From Bacteroidales bacterium (GTDB lineage Bacteria > Bacteroidota > Bacteroidia > Bacteroidales > UBA932): DNA of 64,000 bases. The DNA lies in the NCBI GenBank assembly GCA_017549145.1, contig JAFYVM010000020.1:1-64000 (forward strand). Reading direction: 5' to 3'. Shown piece after piece: positions 43,423-52,397 of the stretch (its first letter is position 1; each line of letters starts with the position of its first letter). The notes beneath the pieces were generated by a model. It did not search any database. It was not told the DNA's origin and saw nothing but the letters and a program-made list of their open reading frames with translations. The translations under genes and the position numbers were made by a program.

Positions 43423-46383
43423 ATGAATAAGAAACTATTACTAACAATTGCAGCAGTTCTTTGCTCAGTAGTTCTTTTAGCTCAGGACCCTTGGGGAGGA
43501 GTGAAGGGAACGGTTGTTAATCGTGCCGGAAGAACAGCTGTACCGCAGGCAAGCATTATCCTTTCTCAGAACGGTGAAACCGTGGCTACAGGACAGGCTG
43601 ATGCTGAGGGACGCTTCCTTATGGAGGGCCTTCAGAACGGAATCTACGACATGACTGTTAAGGCAGATGGTTACCTTGATGCACATGTAAACGTAACAAT
43701 TGAGGGTTATGTCAAGGACCTTATCTTCGTGGGTATGGTGCTTGAGCAGGTCGTAGCTGAGGTTGATGATTCCAACTTTGCAGAGTTTGATATGGATGAC
43801 TCAGGATTTGAGGATTCTCCTTCTATTCTCTTCGGATCAAATGACCCATACACAAACATAGCAAGCTTCGGTTTTAGCAATATCCGTTTCAAGAACAGAG
43901 GTTATACAAGTGAATCACAGGAGGTATATGTAAGTGGTATTCCAATGAATGACGCTCTTACTGGCTATTCTCCATTCTCTCTTTGGAGTGGTCTGAATGA
44001 GGCTACCAGAGCCAAGGAGACTACAGTCGGAAATGAGACATCTGACTATGGTTTCGGTGGATATAACGGTATCACAAACGTTAATGCAATGCCTTCTAGC
44101 GTACGTACAGGCTGGAGATTCAGCGCACTTACAAACAGTGCTCTCTACCGCCTTCGCCTTATGGCAACTTATGCTTCAGGTGAGCTTGACAATGGTTGGT
44201 CATATGCATTCAATGTGTCTGCACGTATCGGTGGAAATGACTGGGTGAATGGAGTTTACTATCGTAACTTCGCTTACTATGCAGGTGTTGAGAAGAAGTT
44301 TGGAGATATTCACAAGCTTAGCCTCGTAACATTTGCTGCTCCTGGTCAGAGAGGTGCGCAAAATGCTTCAACTCAGGAGGTTTATGACCTTATGGGTGAC
44401 AATATGTACAACTCTAACTGGGGTTACCAGAATGGTAAGGTTCGTAATGCACGTGTGCGCAAGACATTTGAGCCTGTGACTATTCTTAAGTACACAGTCA
44501 AGCCAAGCGATAACCTTCAGGCTTCTGCTACAGTACTTTGGCGTACTGGTAAGAACGGTTATACAGCAATGGACTGGTATGATGCAGCAGACCCACGTCC
44601 TGACTACTATAGAAATCTTCCAAGTTACTATTGGATGGAGGATCCAGACTATGACAGACTTAATGAGGAGAAGGCAGCATGGGCATATGATGCATGGACT
44701 CAGGATTATCCAGAGTACACTCATTTGAACTGGGATCGTCTTTACAATGTCAACTACAATAACTTTGATGCAGAAGGCCTTCGCCGTTCAAAATATGTAA
44801 TCGAGGAGCGTAGAGTAGATCAGAATGACGTGAATGTAGGTGCAAATGTCAAGTGGGATGCAACAAAGTGGTTCACTCTTACAGGAGGTCTTAACTACAA
44901 GTGGAATCAGACAGAGTACTACAAGAAGATCGACGACCTTCTTGGTGGTGACTACTATATCAACATTGACTCATTCGCAGAGCGTGATTTCGCATCAAAC
45001 CCTGCAATGGTTCAGAACGACTTGGATTATTACTTCAGTCATAACAACACTGCTCAGGTCCTTAAGGTTGGAGACAAGTATGGTTATGACTACTATGCTA
45101 ATGTCCGCAAGGCAGGTCTTTGGGCAAATGGTTCTTTCGATCTAGGTGCATTCAAGGCAAATGTTGCCCTTCAGGCTGGCTATGAGTCATTCTGGAGAGA
45201 GGGTCTTGTAAGAAAGGGCCTCTTCCCAGGTTTGAGAGAGGATGGTACTGACTATGTTGTTGATGGTAAGAACCTTACAACTTATGAGAAGGTAAATGGT
45301 GAACTTGTTCCTATTACTTCAAAGGGAAATTCAGCAGTATCTAAGTTCTTTACATATGCTGCTAAGCTCGGCGCTCAGTACCATTTTGGCGGTGGACATA
45401 GAGTATATGCAAATGCAGGATATTTCAATGATGCTCCTACATTCTCGCAGTCATTCATTTCTCCACGTACAAGAAACTCTCTTGTACCTAACCTTGAGAC
45501 AATGAAGACTCTTTCTACTGACATTAACTACCAGTATAGCAATAACGGTTACAATGTACGTGTGACAGGATTCTGGACATCGATCAAGGATCAGACTGAT
45601 ATGATGAGCTTCTATGATGACACTCAGAACTCATTCACAAACTTTGCAATGAGTGGCATCGATCAGCGTCATATGGGTATCGAGCTCGGATTCAAGGTTC
45701 CTCTTCCTGTGCAGGGCCTTTCTGTTGAGGGTGCTCTCAGCTGGGGTGAGTACATCTATACTTCAACTCCTCGTATGACTCAGACTGTTGATAACAGCGC
45801 TGAGGTTATCGTAGAGAATGCACTTGTACCTTATTGGGCAAGTCATCCAGTATATAAGAAGTATATTGATGGTGACGTGACTGTATATGAGACAGATCTT
45901 GATGGCGAGTATGTCGTGGAGAAATATCAGAAGCACTATGTACCTTCAACACCACAGTTCGCTGCTGATCTTGGTCTTAACTACCGCACAAATTCGTATT
46001 GGTTCTTTGAGATTGATGCTCAGTATTTTGCGAATTCGTACCTTGATATGAACCCGCTTTATAGAACTGATCTGGCTGTGGCTGGTCCTGACAAGATCGT
46101 TACTCCTACAGAGGTTGAATATATGTCAGCACAGGAGAAGTTCAAGCCAGCATTCCTTCTTAATGCAAGTATCGGTAAGTCATGGTATATTGACCGTAAG
46201 TACAACTTCGGATTCTCTCTTAATATCCAGAATATCACCAACAACAAGAATGTGAAGACTGGAGGTTATGAGCAGACTCGTCTTATCGACAGCAAGAGCA
46301 TGGAGAGATACTATCGTTTCGATTCGAAGTATTTCTATATGCAGGGAATCAACTACATGTTGAACCTCTATTTCAGATTCTAA
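43423..46383 (+). CDS. TonB-dependent receptor with N-terminal carboxypeptidase-regulatory-like domain
   Basis: 986 residues. Signal peptide MNKKLLLTIAAVLCSVVLLAQ, a CarboxypepD_reg-like domain (about 25-105, GGVKGTVVNRAGRTAVPQASIILSQNGETVATGQADAEGRFLMEGL), a plug (about 140-250), then a barrel ending MLNLYFRF, the aromatic C-terminal strand. It follows the EEP gene by 2 nt and precedes the DUF5689-like lipoprotein, so it probably imports the products of the nucleases, for example oligonucleotides, nucleosides or phosphate-containing fragments. No SusD partner is present. The ligand is inferred from context only. Confidence 0.87.
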   Translation: MNKKLLLTIAAVLCSVVLLAQDPWGGVKGTVVNRAGRTAVPQASIILSQNGETVATGQADAEGRFLMEGLQNGIYDMTVKADGYLDAHVNVTIEGYVKDLIFVGMVLEQVVAEVDDSNFAEFDMDDSGFEDSPSILFGSNDPYTNIASFGFSNIRFKNRGYTSESQEVYVSGIPMNDALTGYSPFSLWSGLNEATRAKETTVGNETSDYGFGGYNGITNVNAMPSSVRTGWRFSALTNSALYRLRLMATYASGELDNGWSYAFNVSARIGGNDWVNGVYYRNFAYYAGVEKKFGDIHKLSLVTFAAPGQRGAQNASTQEVYDLMGDNMYNSNWGYQNGKVRNARVRKTFEPVTILKYTVKPSDNLQASATVLWRTGKNGYTAMDWYDAADPRPDYYRNLPSYYWMEDPDYDRLNEEKAAWAYDAWTQDYPEYTHLNWDRLYNVNYNNFDAEGLRRSKYVIEERRVDQNDVNVGANVKWDATKWFTLTGGLNYKWNQTEYYKKIDDLLGGDYYINIDSFAERDFASNPAMVQNDLDYYFSHNNTAQVLKVGDKYGYDYYANVRKAGLWANGSFDLGAFKANVALQAGYESFWREGLVRKGLFPGLREDGTDYVVDGKNLTTYEKVNGELVPITSKGNSAVSKFFTYAAKLGAQYHFGGGHRVYANAGYFNDAPTFSQSFISPRTRNSLVPNLETMKTLSTDINYQYSNNGYNVRVTGFWTSIKDQTDMMSFYDDTQNSFTNFAMSGIDQRHMGIELGFKVPLPVQGLSVEGALSWGEYIYTSTPRMTQTVDNSAEVIVENALVPYWASHPVYKKYIDGDVTVYETDLDGEYVVEKYQKHYVPSTPQFAADLGLNYRTNSYWFFEIDAQYFANSYLDMNPLYRTDLAVAGPDKIVTPTEVEYMSAQEKFKPAFLLNASIGKSWYIDRKYNFGFSLNIQNITNNKNVKTGGYEQTRLIDSKSMERYYRFDSKYFYMQGINYMLNLYFRF

Positions 46384-46386
46384 TTT

Positions 46387-46449
46387 GAAGATTCTTCACT
46401 TCGTTCAGAATGACAATAGACTGTCATCCTCAGCGTAAGCGATGGATCT
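46387..46449. repeat. Dispersed palindromic repeat, copy B
   Basis: GAAGATTCTTCACTTCGTTC followed by AGAATGACA (46387-46415) faces TGTCATCCTCAGCGTAAGCG followed by ATGGATCT (46422-46449). It occupies most of the spacer between the receptor and the next gene. Confidence 0.7.
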
Positions 46450-46462
46450 AAATACAGATATT

Positions 46463-47536
46463 ATGAAAAGAATTTTTATAACAATACTATCAGCTGCAGC
46501 TCTGCTCACTGCATGTGAGGAGTTTCAGCCAGTGTTCACAGGAAAGTATGAGAATCCTGAGGAGCAGTATATTTACACAGACGAGGACTTTGGTGGTAAA
46601 TTTACATCTATTGCAGACCTTAAGAAGATGTATGTAAATGCACCAGTCAAGGTTAAGGGACGTTGTGTGATCAAAGGTCAGGTTACTACTTCTGACCAGG
46701 TGGGTAACCTTTATAAGAGCCTTTATATCCAGGATGAAACTGCCGGTATTGAAATCAAGATCGGAAAGAACGGTCTTTACAATGAGTACAAACTCGGTCA
46801 GTGGATTTATGTGGATTGTACAGACCTTACAGTCGGTGACTACAATGGTATGATCAATCTTGGATATGAGGATCCGACAAAAGAGTATGAGACTAGCTAC
46901 CTAGAGCATGCTTATATCATTGATAATCACGTGTTCAAGGGTGAGTATGATGAGCCGGTTCAGCCAGTTGAGGTCAGTGAGGCTGATCTTCTTAAGGATG
47001 TGAATATGGGTCGCCTTGTGACTATCAAGAATTTGAAATATGGCTATGTGGATAGCTATGGTTTGAATCAGATTTTTATTCTCGCGTACATTGATCCTAA
47101 CGGAGACAGAAAGGACTATACGAATAACTGTATCTTCGTTGATGATAGTTGGTCTCAGCCAGCTGACAGAAGTCTTTGGGTTGATACTTGGGCTTGTTCA
47201 GAGGCTAAGTGGAAAGAGTACCTGTATTCTGGAATATTCGACAATGTAGAGGTTGCTGGAGGAACTGTTGCTGATTTCAAGAATCCTGACGGAACTTACA
47301 ATATCGGTTCAATGGCTTATTCTGTGAGCCAGTACTTCACTATGGGTAAGTCAGGTGTGCAGGTGCGTTCAAGTGGATATGCACGTTTTGCTGACACAAA
47401 GATTCCTGCTGAGGTGCTTGATGGAACAGCGACCGTGTCATTCACAGGTATCCTTACTAAATATAAAGGTGAATCTCAGTTTACTCTTATCGACCTTGAT
47501 GGTGTTAAGAAGGCAGACGGAACAAATTGGTATTAA
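46463..47536 (+). CDS. DUF5689-like lipoprotein
   Basis: 357 residues from ATG 46463 (MKRIFITILSAAALLTAC, Cys18). The body has two OB-like units: VKVKGRCVIKGQVTTSDQVGNLYKSLYIQDETAGIEIKIG and LGQWIYVDCTDLTVGDYNGMINLGY, with a second half ending VSFTGILTKYKGESQFTLIDLDGVK. This is the layout of DUF5689 proteins, which commonly follow TonB receptors next to EEP nucleases in Bacteroidota. A surface nucleic-acid or substrate-binding role is inferred. An upstream in-frame ATG at 46442 falls inside the repeat and is less likely. Confidence 0.75.
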   Translation: MKRIFITILSAAALLTACEEFQPVFTGKYENPEEQYIYTDEDFGGKFTSIADLKKMYVNAPVKVKGRCVIKGQVTTSDQVGNLYKSLYIQDETAGIEIKIGKNGLYNEYKLGQWIYVDCTDLTVGDYNGMINLGYEDPTKEYETSYLEHAYIIDNHVFKGEYDEPVQPVEVSEADLLKDVNMGRLVTIKNLKYGYVDSYGLNQIFILAYIDPNGDRKDYTNNCIFVDDSWSQPADRSLWVDTWACSEAKWKEYLYSGIFDNVEVAGGTVADFKNPDGTYNIGSMAYSVSQYFTMGKSGVQVRSSGYARFADTKIPAEVLDGTATVSFTGILTKYKGESQFTLIDLDGVKKADGTNWY

Positions 47537-47541
47537 TAGAT

Positions 47542-49569
47542 ATGAAAAAATTATTTTACACAGCAGCAATCGCTATGGCAGCAATTTCCTGCAACAACAC
47601 AAATCCATTCCTTACTGCATGGGATACTCCTTATGGAATTCCAGATTTCAATGCAGTAAAGGAGAAGCATTATATTCCTGCATTCGAGGCTGGTATCGCT
47701 CAGCAGCAGGCAGAGATTGATGCGATCATTGCAAATGCAGATGCACCTACATTTGAGAATGTAGTAGTGGCATACGAGAAGTCTGGAGCGATTCTTGACC
47801 GCGTAGTCGGAGTACTTTTCAATGTCTCTGAGACTGATGCGACTGAGTCACTTCAGAAGATTGTGGAGCAGGTACTTCCAATGGTTTCAGTTCACTCTGA
47901 CAATATCTTCATGAATGCTGACTTCTTCAAGAAGGTTGAGGTTCTATACAATGATATGGAAAATCTCGGTCTCAATCAGGAGCAGAAGATGGCTTTGAAG
48001 AAGCTTTACAATGGTTTTGTTAACAATGGTATCGCTCTTGGCGAGGCTGAGCAGGCTCGCATGCGTGAGATCAACATGGAGCTTTCTTCGCTTTCAAATA
48101 CTTTCGGAAACAAGCTTCTTGCTGAGAACAATGCTTTTGCAAAGGAGTTTGGTGTAGCAATTTCTGAGTATGGCGGAGCAATGGCTGCAACAGAGGATCG
48201 CGCTCTTCGTGAGAAGATGTTCAAGGCATATGCTTCACGTGGTAACAACGGTAACGAGAATGATACAAAGGAGCTTATCTTGAAGATGATGGCCCTCCGT
48301 ATTGAGAAGGCTGGTCTTCTTGGATATGCAAACCCAGCTCAGATGATTCTTCACGATAAGATGGCTGGCACTCCTGAAACTGTGGATGCATTCCTTGCAG
48401 GTATCATCGCTCCAGCAGTAGCTAAGGCAAAGGCTGAGATCGTTGATATGCAGGCTATGATGGATGAGGATATCAAGGCTGGTCTTCTTCCTGCAGGTTC
48501 TAAGATTGAGCCATGGGATTGGGCTTATTATGCAGAGAAGGTGCGCAAGGCAAAATATGCTCTTGATGAGGAGCAGACAAAGCCTTATTTCCAGATGGAG
48601 AATGTTCGTCAGGGTGTGTTTGATTTGACTACTAAGCTCTTCGGACTTCAGTATGAGAAGCTTGAGAACATCCCTACATATCACGCAGAGGTTGAGGGAT
48701 TCAAGGTAATGGATGCTGACAGCAGCCTTATCGGTATAATCCTTACTGACTACTTCCCACGTGAGACTAAGAGAGGTGGTGCATGGATGAACAACTTCGT
48801 AAATCAGGAGGTTGTTGATGGCGTGGATATCCGTCCGGTTATCGTGAACGTCGGCAACTTTGCTAAACCAGTTGATGGTAAGCCATCACTTCTTACACTT
48901 GATCAGGTGGAAACTCTTTTCCATGAGTATGGACATGCACTTCACGGACTTCTCAGCAAGTGTACATACAAGAGTGTAGCCGGTACTTCTGTAGCCCGTG
49001 ACTTTGTGGAGCTTCCTTCTCAGATCATGGAGAACTGGGCATTTGAGCCTGAGGTTCTTGCTACATACGCACGTCATTATGAGACAGGTGAGGTAATTCC
49101 TGCAGAACTTGTAAATAAAATCACTGCTGCCGGTACATTCAACCAGGGTTTTATGACAACAGAGCTTGCAGCGGCTGCTATGCTTGACCTTAAGTGGCAT
49201 ATGCTTGATAGCGGATCCTTCGCTGTCGCTCAGGATGACAATTCATTCGTTGAGACATTCGAGGCTGAGGCTTGCAAGCAGATGGGCCTTATTGATGAGA
49301 TTATCCCACGCTACCGCAGCACATACTTCGCTCACATCTTCAGCGGTGGATATAGCGCAGGTTACTACAGCTACCTTTGGGCTGAGGTTCTTGATAAGGA
49401 TGCTTACGAGCTCTTTATGCAGAAGGGAATCTTCGACAGCGAGACAGCAATGTCATTCCGTCGTAACATTCTTGAGAAGGGTGGCAGCGAGGAGCCAATG
49501 GAACTCTACCGCCGCTTCCGTGGCGCAGATCCAGATCCTGCAGCACTTGTACGTGCCCGTGGTTTGTAA
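47542..49569 (+). CDS. M3-family zinc metallopeptidase (peptidyl-dipeptidase Dcp-like), lipoprotein
   Basis: 675 residues from ATG 47542. Lipobox-like AISC near residue 15 suggests export. The HEXXH zinc motif is [10 protein letters not shown] (His461, Glu462, His465) and the second family block [32 protein letters not shown] is intact, so the enzyme should be active as a dipeptidyl carboxypeptidase or oligopeptidase. Residues 556-568 ([13 protein letters not shown]) replace the short linker normally seen before the NAFE-like segment and are encoded by a dispersed repeat. It starts 5 nt after the DUF5689-like gene. Confidence 0.88.
   Translation: MKKLFYTAAIAMAAISCNNTNPFLTAWDTPYGIPDFNAVKEKHYIPAFEAGIAQQQAEIDAIIANADAPTFENVVVAYEKSGAILDRVVGVLFNVSETDATESLQKIVEQVLPMVSVHSDNIFMNADFFKKVEVLYNDMENLGLNQEQKMALKKLYNGFVNNGIALGEAEQARMREINMELSSLSNTFGNKLLAENNAFAKEFGVAISEYGGAMAATEDRALREKMFKAYASRGNNGNENDTKELILKMMALRIEKAGLLGYANPAQMILHDKMAGTPETVDAFLAGIIAPAVAKAKAEIVDMQAMMDEDIKAGLLPAGSKIEPWDWAYYAEKVRKAKYALDEEQTKPYFQMENVRQGVFDLTTKLFGLQYEKLENIPTYHAEVEGFKVMDADSSLIGIILTDYFPRETKRGGAWMNNFVNQEVVDGVDIRPVIVNVGNFAKPVDGKPSLLTLDQVETLFHEYGHALHGLLSKCTYKSVAGTSVARDFVELPSQIMENWAFEPEVLATYARHYETGEVIPAELVNKITAAGTFNQGFMTTELAAAAMLDLKWHMLDSGSFAVAQDDNSFVETFEAEACKQMGLIDEIIPRYRSTYFAHIFSGGYSAGYYSYLWAEVLDKDAYELFMQKGIFDSETAMSFRRNILEKGGSEEPMELYRRFRGADPDPAALVRARGL
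49211..49240. repeat. Dispersed repeat copy C inside the M3 peptidase gene
   Basis: GCGGATCCTTCGCTGTCGCT followed by CAGGATGACA is translated as [10 protein letters not shown]. The core is shared with copies A and B in the flanking intergenic spaces, and the frame is preserved. Confidence 0.7.
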
Positions 49570-49571
49570 AT

Positions 49572-49817
49572 GATGAAACAAAGATAAGAGTCATTAGATA
49601 TCAGCTCGAACACGTTAAATGGGAGGAATTTGCAAACAAGTATCCTAACGAAGGTCTTCCTCTTGATCAAGACGTATACGATGCTGCTGAATGGAGTTCG
49701 CTTGTGGAGCTTACAGAGGTGTCAATCCGTAATGGAAGTATGCCGGTGGTTATGCCAGACTTTACCCGCGGTGAGTGGGATAAGATGGACGGATTGAAGC
49801 TATATCTTGCAGAATAG
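49572..49817 (+). pseudogene. Coding remnant without a usable start codon (about 80 codons)
   Basis: The frame ending TAG at 49815-49817 reads [18 protein letters not shown]... [21 protein letters not shown]... [21 protein letters not shown], a protein-like composition with no ATG/GTG before its middle. Just upstream ATG-ATG-AAA-CAA-AGA-TAA sits in another frame, so a frameshift near the 5' end may have broken a small gene. I do not recognise the family. Confidence 0.4.
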
Positions 49818-49819
49818 GA

Positions 49820-50035
49820 TTATTCTTCAGTCAGAATACTGGCTATCCTGGCGTGTAGACCAGGCTGAATCTTATATGAAATATTCGCAGAGAAACATGC
49901 CTGCTGTGCTTTTTGATGAGCGCGGCGGGCATTTTCCATCAGGTCATATGCTCTTACCTGAGCATCCAGTGATAATGTTCCGGAGTTTGCCGCCTCCAGC
50001 ATATCATCAGCGCATTTCGCAATCAGTTCTTCCAT
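49820..50035 (-). CDS. Small helical hypothetical protein
   Basis: 71 residues: MEELIAKCADDMLEAANSGT... AYDLMENARRAHQKAQQ... ARIASILTEE, predicted almost entirely alpha-helical with no signal peptide. A TAAGTTTG -7 box lies 20 nt ahead of the ATG on the minus strand. It ends 2 nt from the end of the plus-strand remnant, a plausible tail-to-tail arrangement. No family recognised, and it could still be a chance frame. Confidence 0.45.
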   Translation of the reverse strand: MEELIAKCADDMLEAANSGTLSLDAQVRAYDLMENARRAHQKAQQACFSANISYKIQPGLHARIASILTEE

Positions 50036-50054
50036 AACAGTCCTACATTTTTTG

Positions 50055-50062
50055 CAAACTTA
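50055..50062 (-). promoter_or_regulatory. -7 box ahead of the 71-residue frame
   Basis: CAAACTTA reads TAAGTTTG on the minus strand. No matching -33 element was found. Confidence 0.35.
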
Positions 50063-50122
50063 CTAAACACTTTCCTTTAAATCATAGATTTTACAAAGAA
50101 AAGCTCTATCTTGTAGCGGATT

Positions 50123-50806
50123 ATGAGTTGGAAGTCAATCATATTCGCAATATTGCTGTTTCTAGCGACTATCTGTGCACATGCGCAGACAGATGATCTT
50201 TTGTGGAATCCCAACCCTATTAAGAAGAAACTGCAATTTACGCTTGACAATAGTTATAATTTTGGCTTTGGTATTGAGGCTGAGGGTTTTTATAATTATT
50301 CTCCAGGTTTATTATTGATGTGGAGAGGAGGCTCTCATCGTCAGCTTTTAAATCTGACAGCCGGAGCGGAGCTTCTATATCAGAATCCTGTGAGGACAAA
50401 TCGCAGGTATCATACAATCAGCTTCGGTCAGTTCGCTCCATATGCTGGTCTGCGTATCAATTTTTTTCGACATCCAAGTGGAAGTTTATATGCTGAAGGC
50501 GATGTCTCCTATAATTTGAATTTTGAGGCTAAATATCATACTCACTTCTCTACTCAATCTCAGATTATCAAAAAGGATACATCAAGGGATTCTGTGCTGG
50601 TACGCAATCATTGGGGTTCTGCTTTTAAGGTCGGTTTTGTAGCTGAGTCTATAGATTTTGGACTCTATGCCAAATATGACTTCAAGCCATCGCTCAATCA
50701 GAAATTTATTTACGAAGAGCCTGTATACGATTATTATTCAATGGGGCCTGCCATAAATGAGAGGTGGTGTCTCGGATTATATTGTATAATATATTTTAGA
50801 CTGTAA
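50123..50806 (+). CDS. Predicted outer-membrane beta-barrel of the CHAT locus
   Basis: 227 residues. Signal peptide MSWKSIIFAILLFLATICAHAQ, then alternating hydrophobic/polar strands (KLQFTLDNSYNFGFGIEAEGFYNYSPGLLLMWRGG, FAPYAGLRINFF, SLYAEGDVSYNLNFEAKYH) and a terminal aromatic strand WCLGLYCIIYFRL, as in small outer-membrane barrels. No family recognised. It is the first of three plus-strand genes that converge on the two CHAT genes, and its stop overlaps the next start by one base (TAATG). A membrane anchor or pore of the CHAT system is possible but unproven. Confidence 0.6.
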   Translation: MSWKSIIFAILLFLATICAHAQTDDLLWNPNPIKKKLQFTLDNSYNFGFGIEAEGFYNYSPGLLLMWRGGSHRQLLNLTAGAELLYQNPVRTNRRYHTISFGQFAPYAGLRINFFRHPSGSLYAEGDVSYNLNFEAKYHTHFSTQSQIIKKDTSRDSVLVRNHWGSAFKVGFVAESIDFGLYAKYDFKPSLNQKFIYEEPVYDYYSMGPAINERWCLGLYCIIYFRL

Positions 50807-51645
50807 TGAAGAATGTTGTTCTAATATTTCTGGTCTTTGTGTTTACTGCCTGTATGGAGAATTTCGACCCTGAAAAGGATTCCAATATTGGCACCATTGA
50901 GCTGGTTGTAGATTTGGCACCGGTTTTCTCAGATATTATTGAGATCTCAGATTTTGATACAAGGCGAATACGTGTCAGGGCATATTGCTATTCTGATGAA
51001 GGTCTTCTTAAGGAGACTCAATCCTATAGTACGGTTGATGTTCATAGCCCCATAACCTTCCGGTTCCGCCATCTGGAAAAAGGATGCGAATATAAATTCC
51101 TGGCCTTTGCTGATTTATATGAGGTTGATGAACATGGATCAGAAGTAGATTGCTGGTTTCACCTTTTGACAGGTTCGATGGATAGTTTTTATATTAATAG
51201 AGTCGATTGGGTTGAGTCTTTTACAGACATCATCGGGATGGCTCAGACATCGTGTTTTCATGATAAAGTAAAATCAGAACAGCATATCCCTCTATGTCAT
51301 GCAGGAACGCTGTGTCATGTCGTTTTCACAGGGCTTGAAAATGCGATAGAGTTATATCATTCATATACGGGACTTTCGAAATTTTCTCCAACAGGGAATG
51401 AGAAGTACATTTCTTCAGCTACATATTCTGTAACAGAGACTGTTCTGGATACCTTAGAGTCAGTACAAGACTATTATTATATTATTACAGATACTTCAGG
51501 CGAGACTACTCTCAGATGTCGGATGACCCTCAGAGACGGTTCAGAACCTATAGAATATTCCAATACCATAGTTTTGACAGCCGGGAAGAAGGTCAGTATA
51601 GAAATTAACTGTCTTAATGGAGAACTGAAATGTACAGATATCTAA
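50806..51645 (+). CDS. Lipoprotein, FimB/Mfa2-like beta-sandwich type
   Basis: 279 residues. Lipobox FTAC (Cys16) followed by MENFDPEKDSNIGTIELVVDLAP. The body alternates beta strands (RRIRVRAYCYSDEGLLKE, PITFRFRHLEKGCEYKFLAFADLYEVDEHG, TYSVTETVLDTLESVQDYYYIITDTSGETTLRC, NTIVLTAGKKVSIEINCLNG) in the manner of fimbrillin-anchoring lipoproteins of the FimB/Mfa2 type (DUF1812/DUF5119-like). This resemblance is weak. It overlaps the following gene by 16 nt, so the three plus-strand genes form an operon. Confidence 0.55.
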   Translation: MKNVVLIFLVFVFTACMENFDPEKDSNIGTIELVVDLAPVFSDIIEISDFDTRRIRVRAYCYSDEGLLKETQSYSTVDVHSPITFRFRHLEKGCEYKFLAFADLYEVDEHGSEVDCWFHLLTGSMDSFYINRVDWVESFTDIIGMAQTSCFHDKVKSEQHIPLCHAGTLCHVVFTGLENAIELYHSYTGLSKFSPTGNEKYISSATYSVTETVLDTLESVQDYYYIITDTSGETTLRCRMTLRDGSEPIEYSNTIVLTAGKKVSIEINCLNGELKCTDI

Positions 51646-52397
51646 AACATATAATCCTTCCGTTAATATGTATTTTCTTCTTTTCTGCGTGTGAAAAGAG
51701 AAATGACATAGGCGTTTCAGATAATGATTCAGCCCAGTATGAATTATATGATTATTATGAGGATCAATATGGCAATAAGGGCATAGTCGCATATGTGTAT
51801 GATTATGAGGAAGATGGTGAGTTCATGCATTTAAAGGTGGTATTGTCCCTGGATGAAACTACAGCATTCTGGGGGCCTATGGGTACGACCGTTTATGACG
51901 TGAACTCCAAGTTTAATGAAGCATTTCCTAATGGACCGTTTTTTGGCTTAGTTGTAAATCAACGTGTTCATAATCTAGGTGCAGAGAACTATCCAGCCTT
52001 TGATTGGTGCTTCAAAAAGAATGGTAATGAGCAGATGATTCATTCCAGCAGCTGGATTTTGCCGACTTATATGGAGCTAAGGCGTATATTTGTTAATGAA
52101 CAAAGATTACAGACGCTCAATAGTCACCTGCTAGCCTATAACGGAACTCCAATTGCATCTCCTGATGAGCCGGATGCGTGTTATTGGTCATGTGTGGAAG
52201 ATATTAAAGACGTACTGATCTTTGCAGATGAGCAGGCTCAGCAGGAGTCGGATTACGACCCGGCTCGACGTGCAATCCCCATGACGACAGATAATATGTT
52301 TTATACCAATAAGCTATATTGGAATAAAAACAGGGAATATAAGGTCAGAGCTATAAAGTATATTTATTTTGCGCAGTCTCCCGATACGGATGATTAA
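51630..52397 (+). CDS. Lipoprotein with a DUF1566/FGE-like C-terminal part
   Basis: 255 residues. Lipobox FSAC (Cys21). The middle FDWCFKKNG...WILPTYMELRRIFVNEQRLQTLNSHL...DACYWSCVEDIK resembles the DUF1566/Lcl_C pattern (WRLPT..EL...YWSS) found in many surface proteins with a C-type-lectin/FGE-like fold. There is an acidic Tyr/Asp-rich N-terminal region (YELYDYYEDQYGNKG). The function is unknown. Its 3' end overlaps the end of the convergent CHAT gene by 4 nt. Confidence 0.55.
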   Translation: MYRYLKHIILPLICIFFFSACEKRNDIGVSDNDSAQYELYDYYEDQYGNKGIVAYVYDYEEDGEFMHLKVVLSLDETTAFWGPMGTTVYDVNSKFNEAFPNGPFFGLVVNQRVHNLGAENYPAFDWCFKKNGNEQMIHSSSWILPTYMELRRIFVNEQRLQTLNSHLLAYNGTPIASPDEPDACYWSCVEDIKDVLIFADEQAQQESDYDPARRAIPMTTDNMFYTNKLYWNKNREYKVRAIKYIYFAQSPDTDD

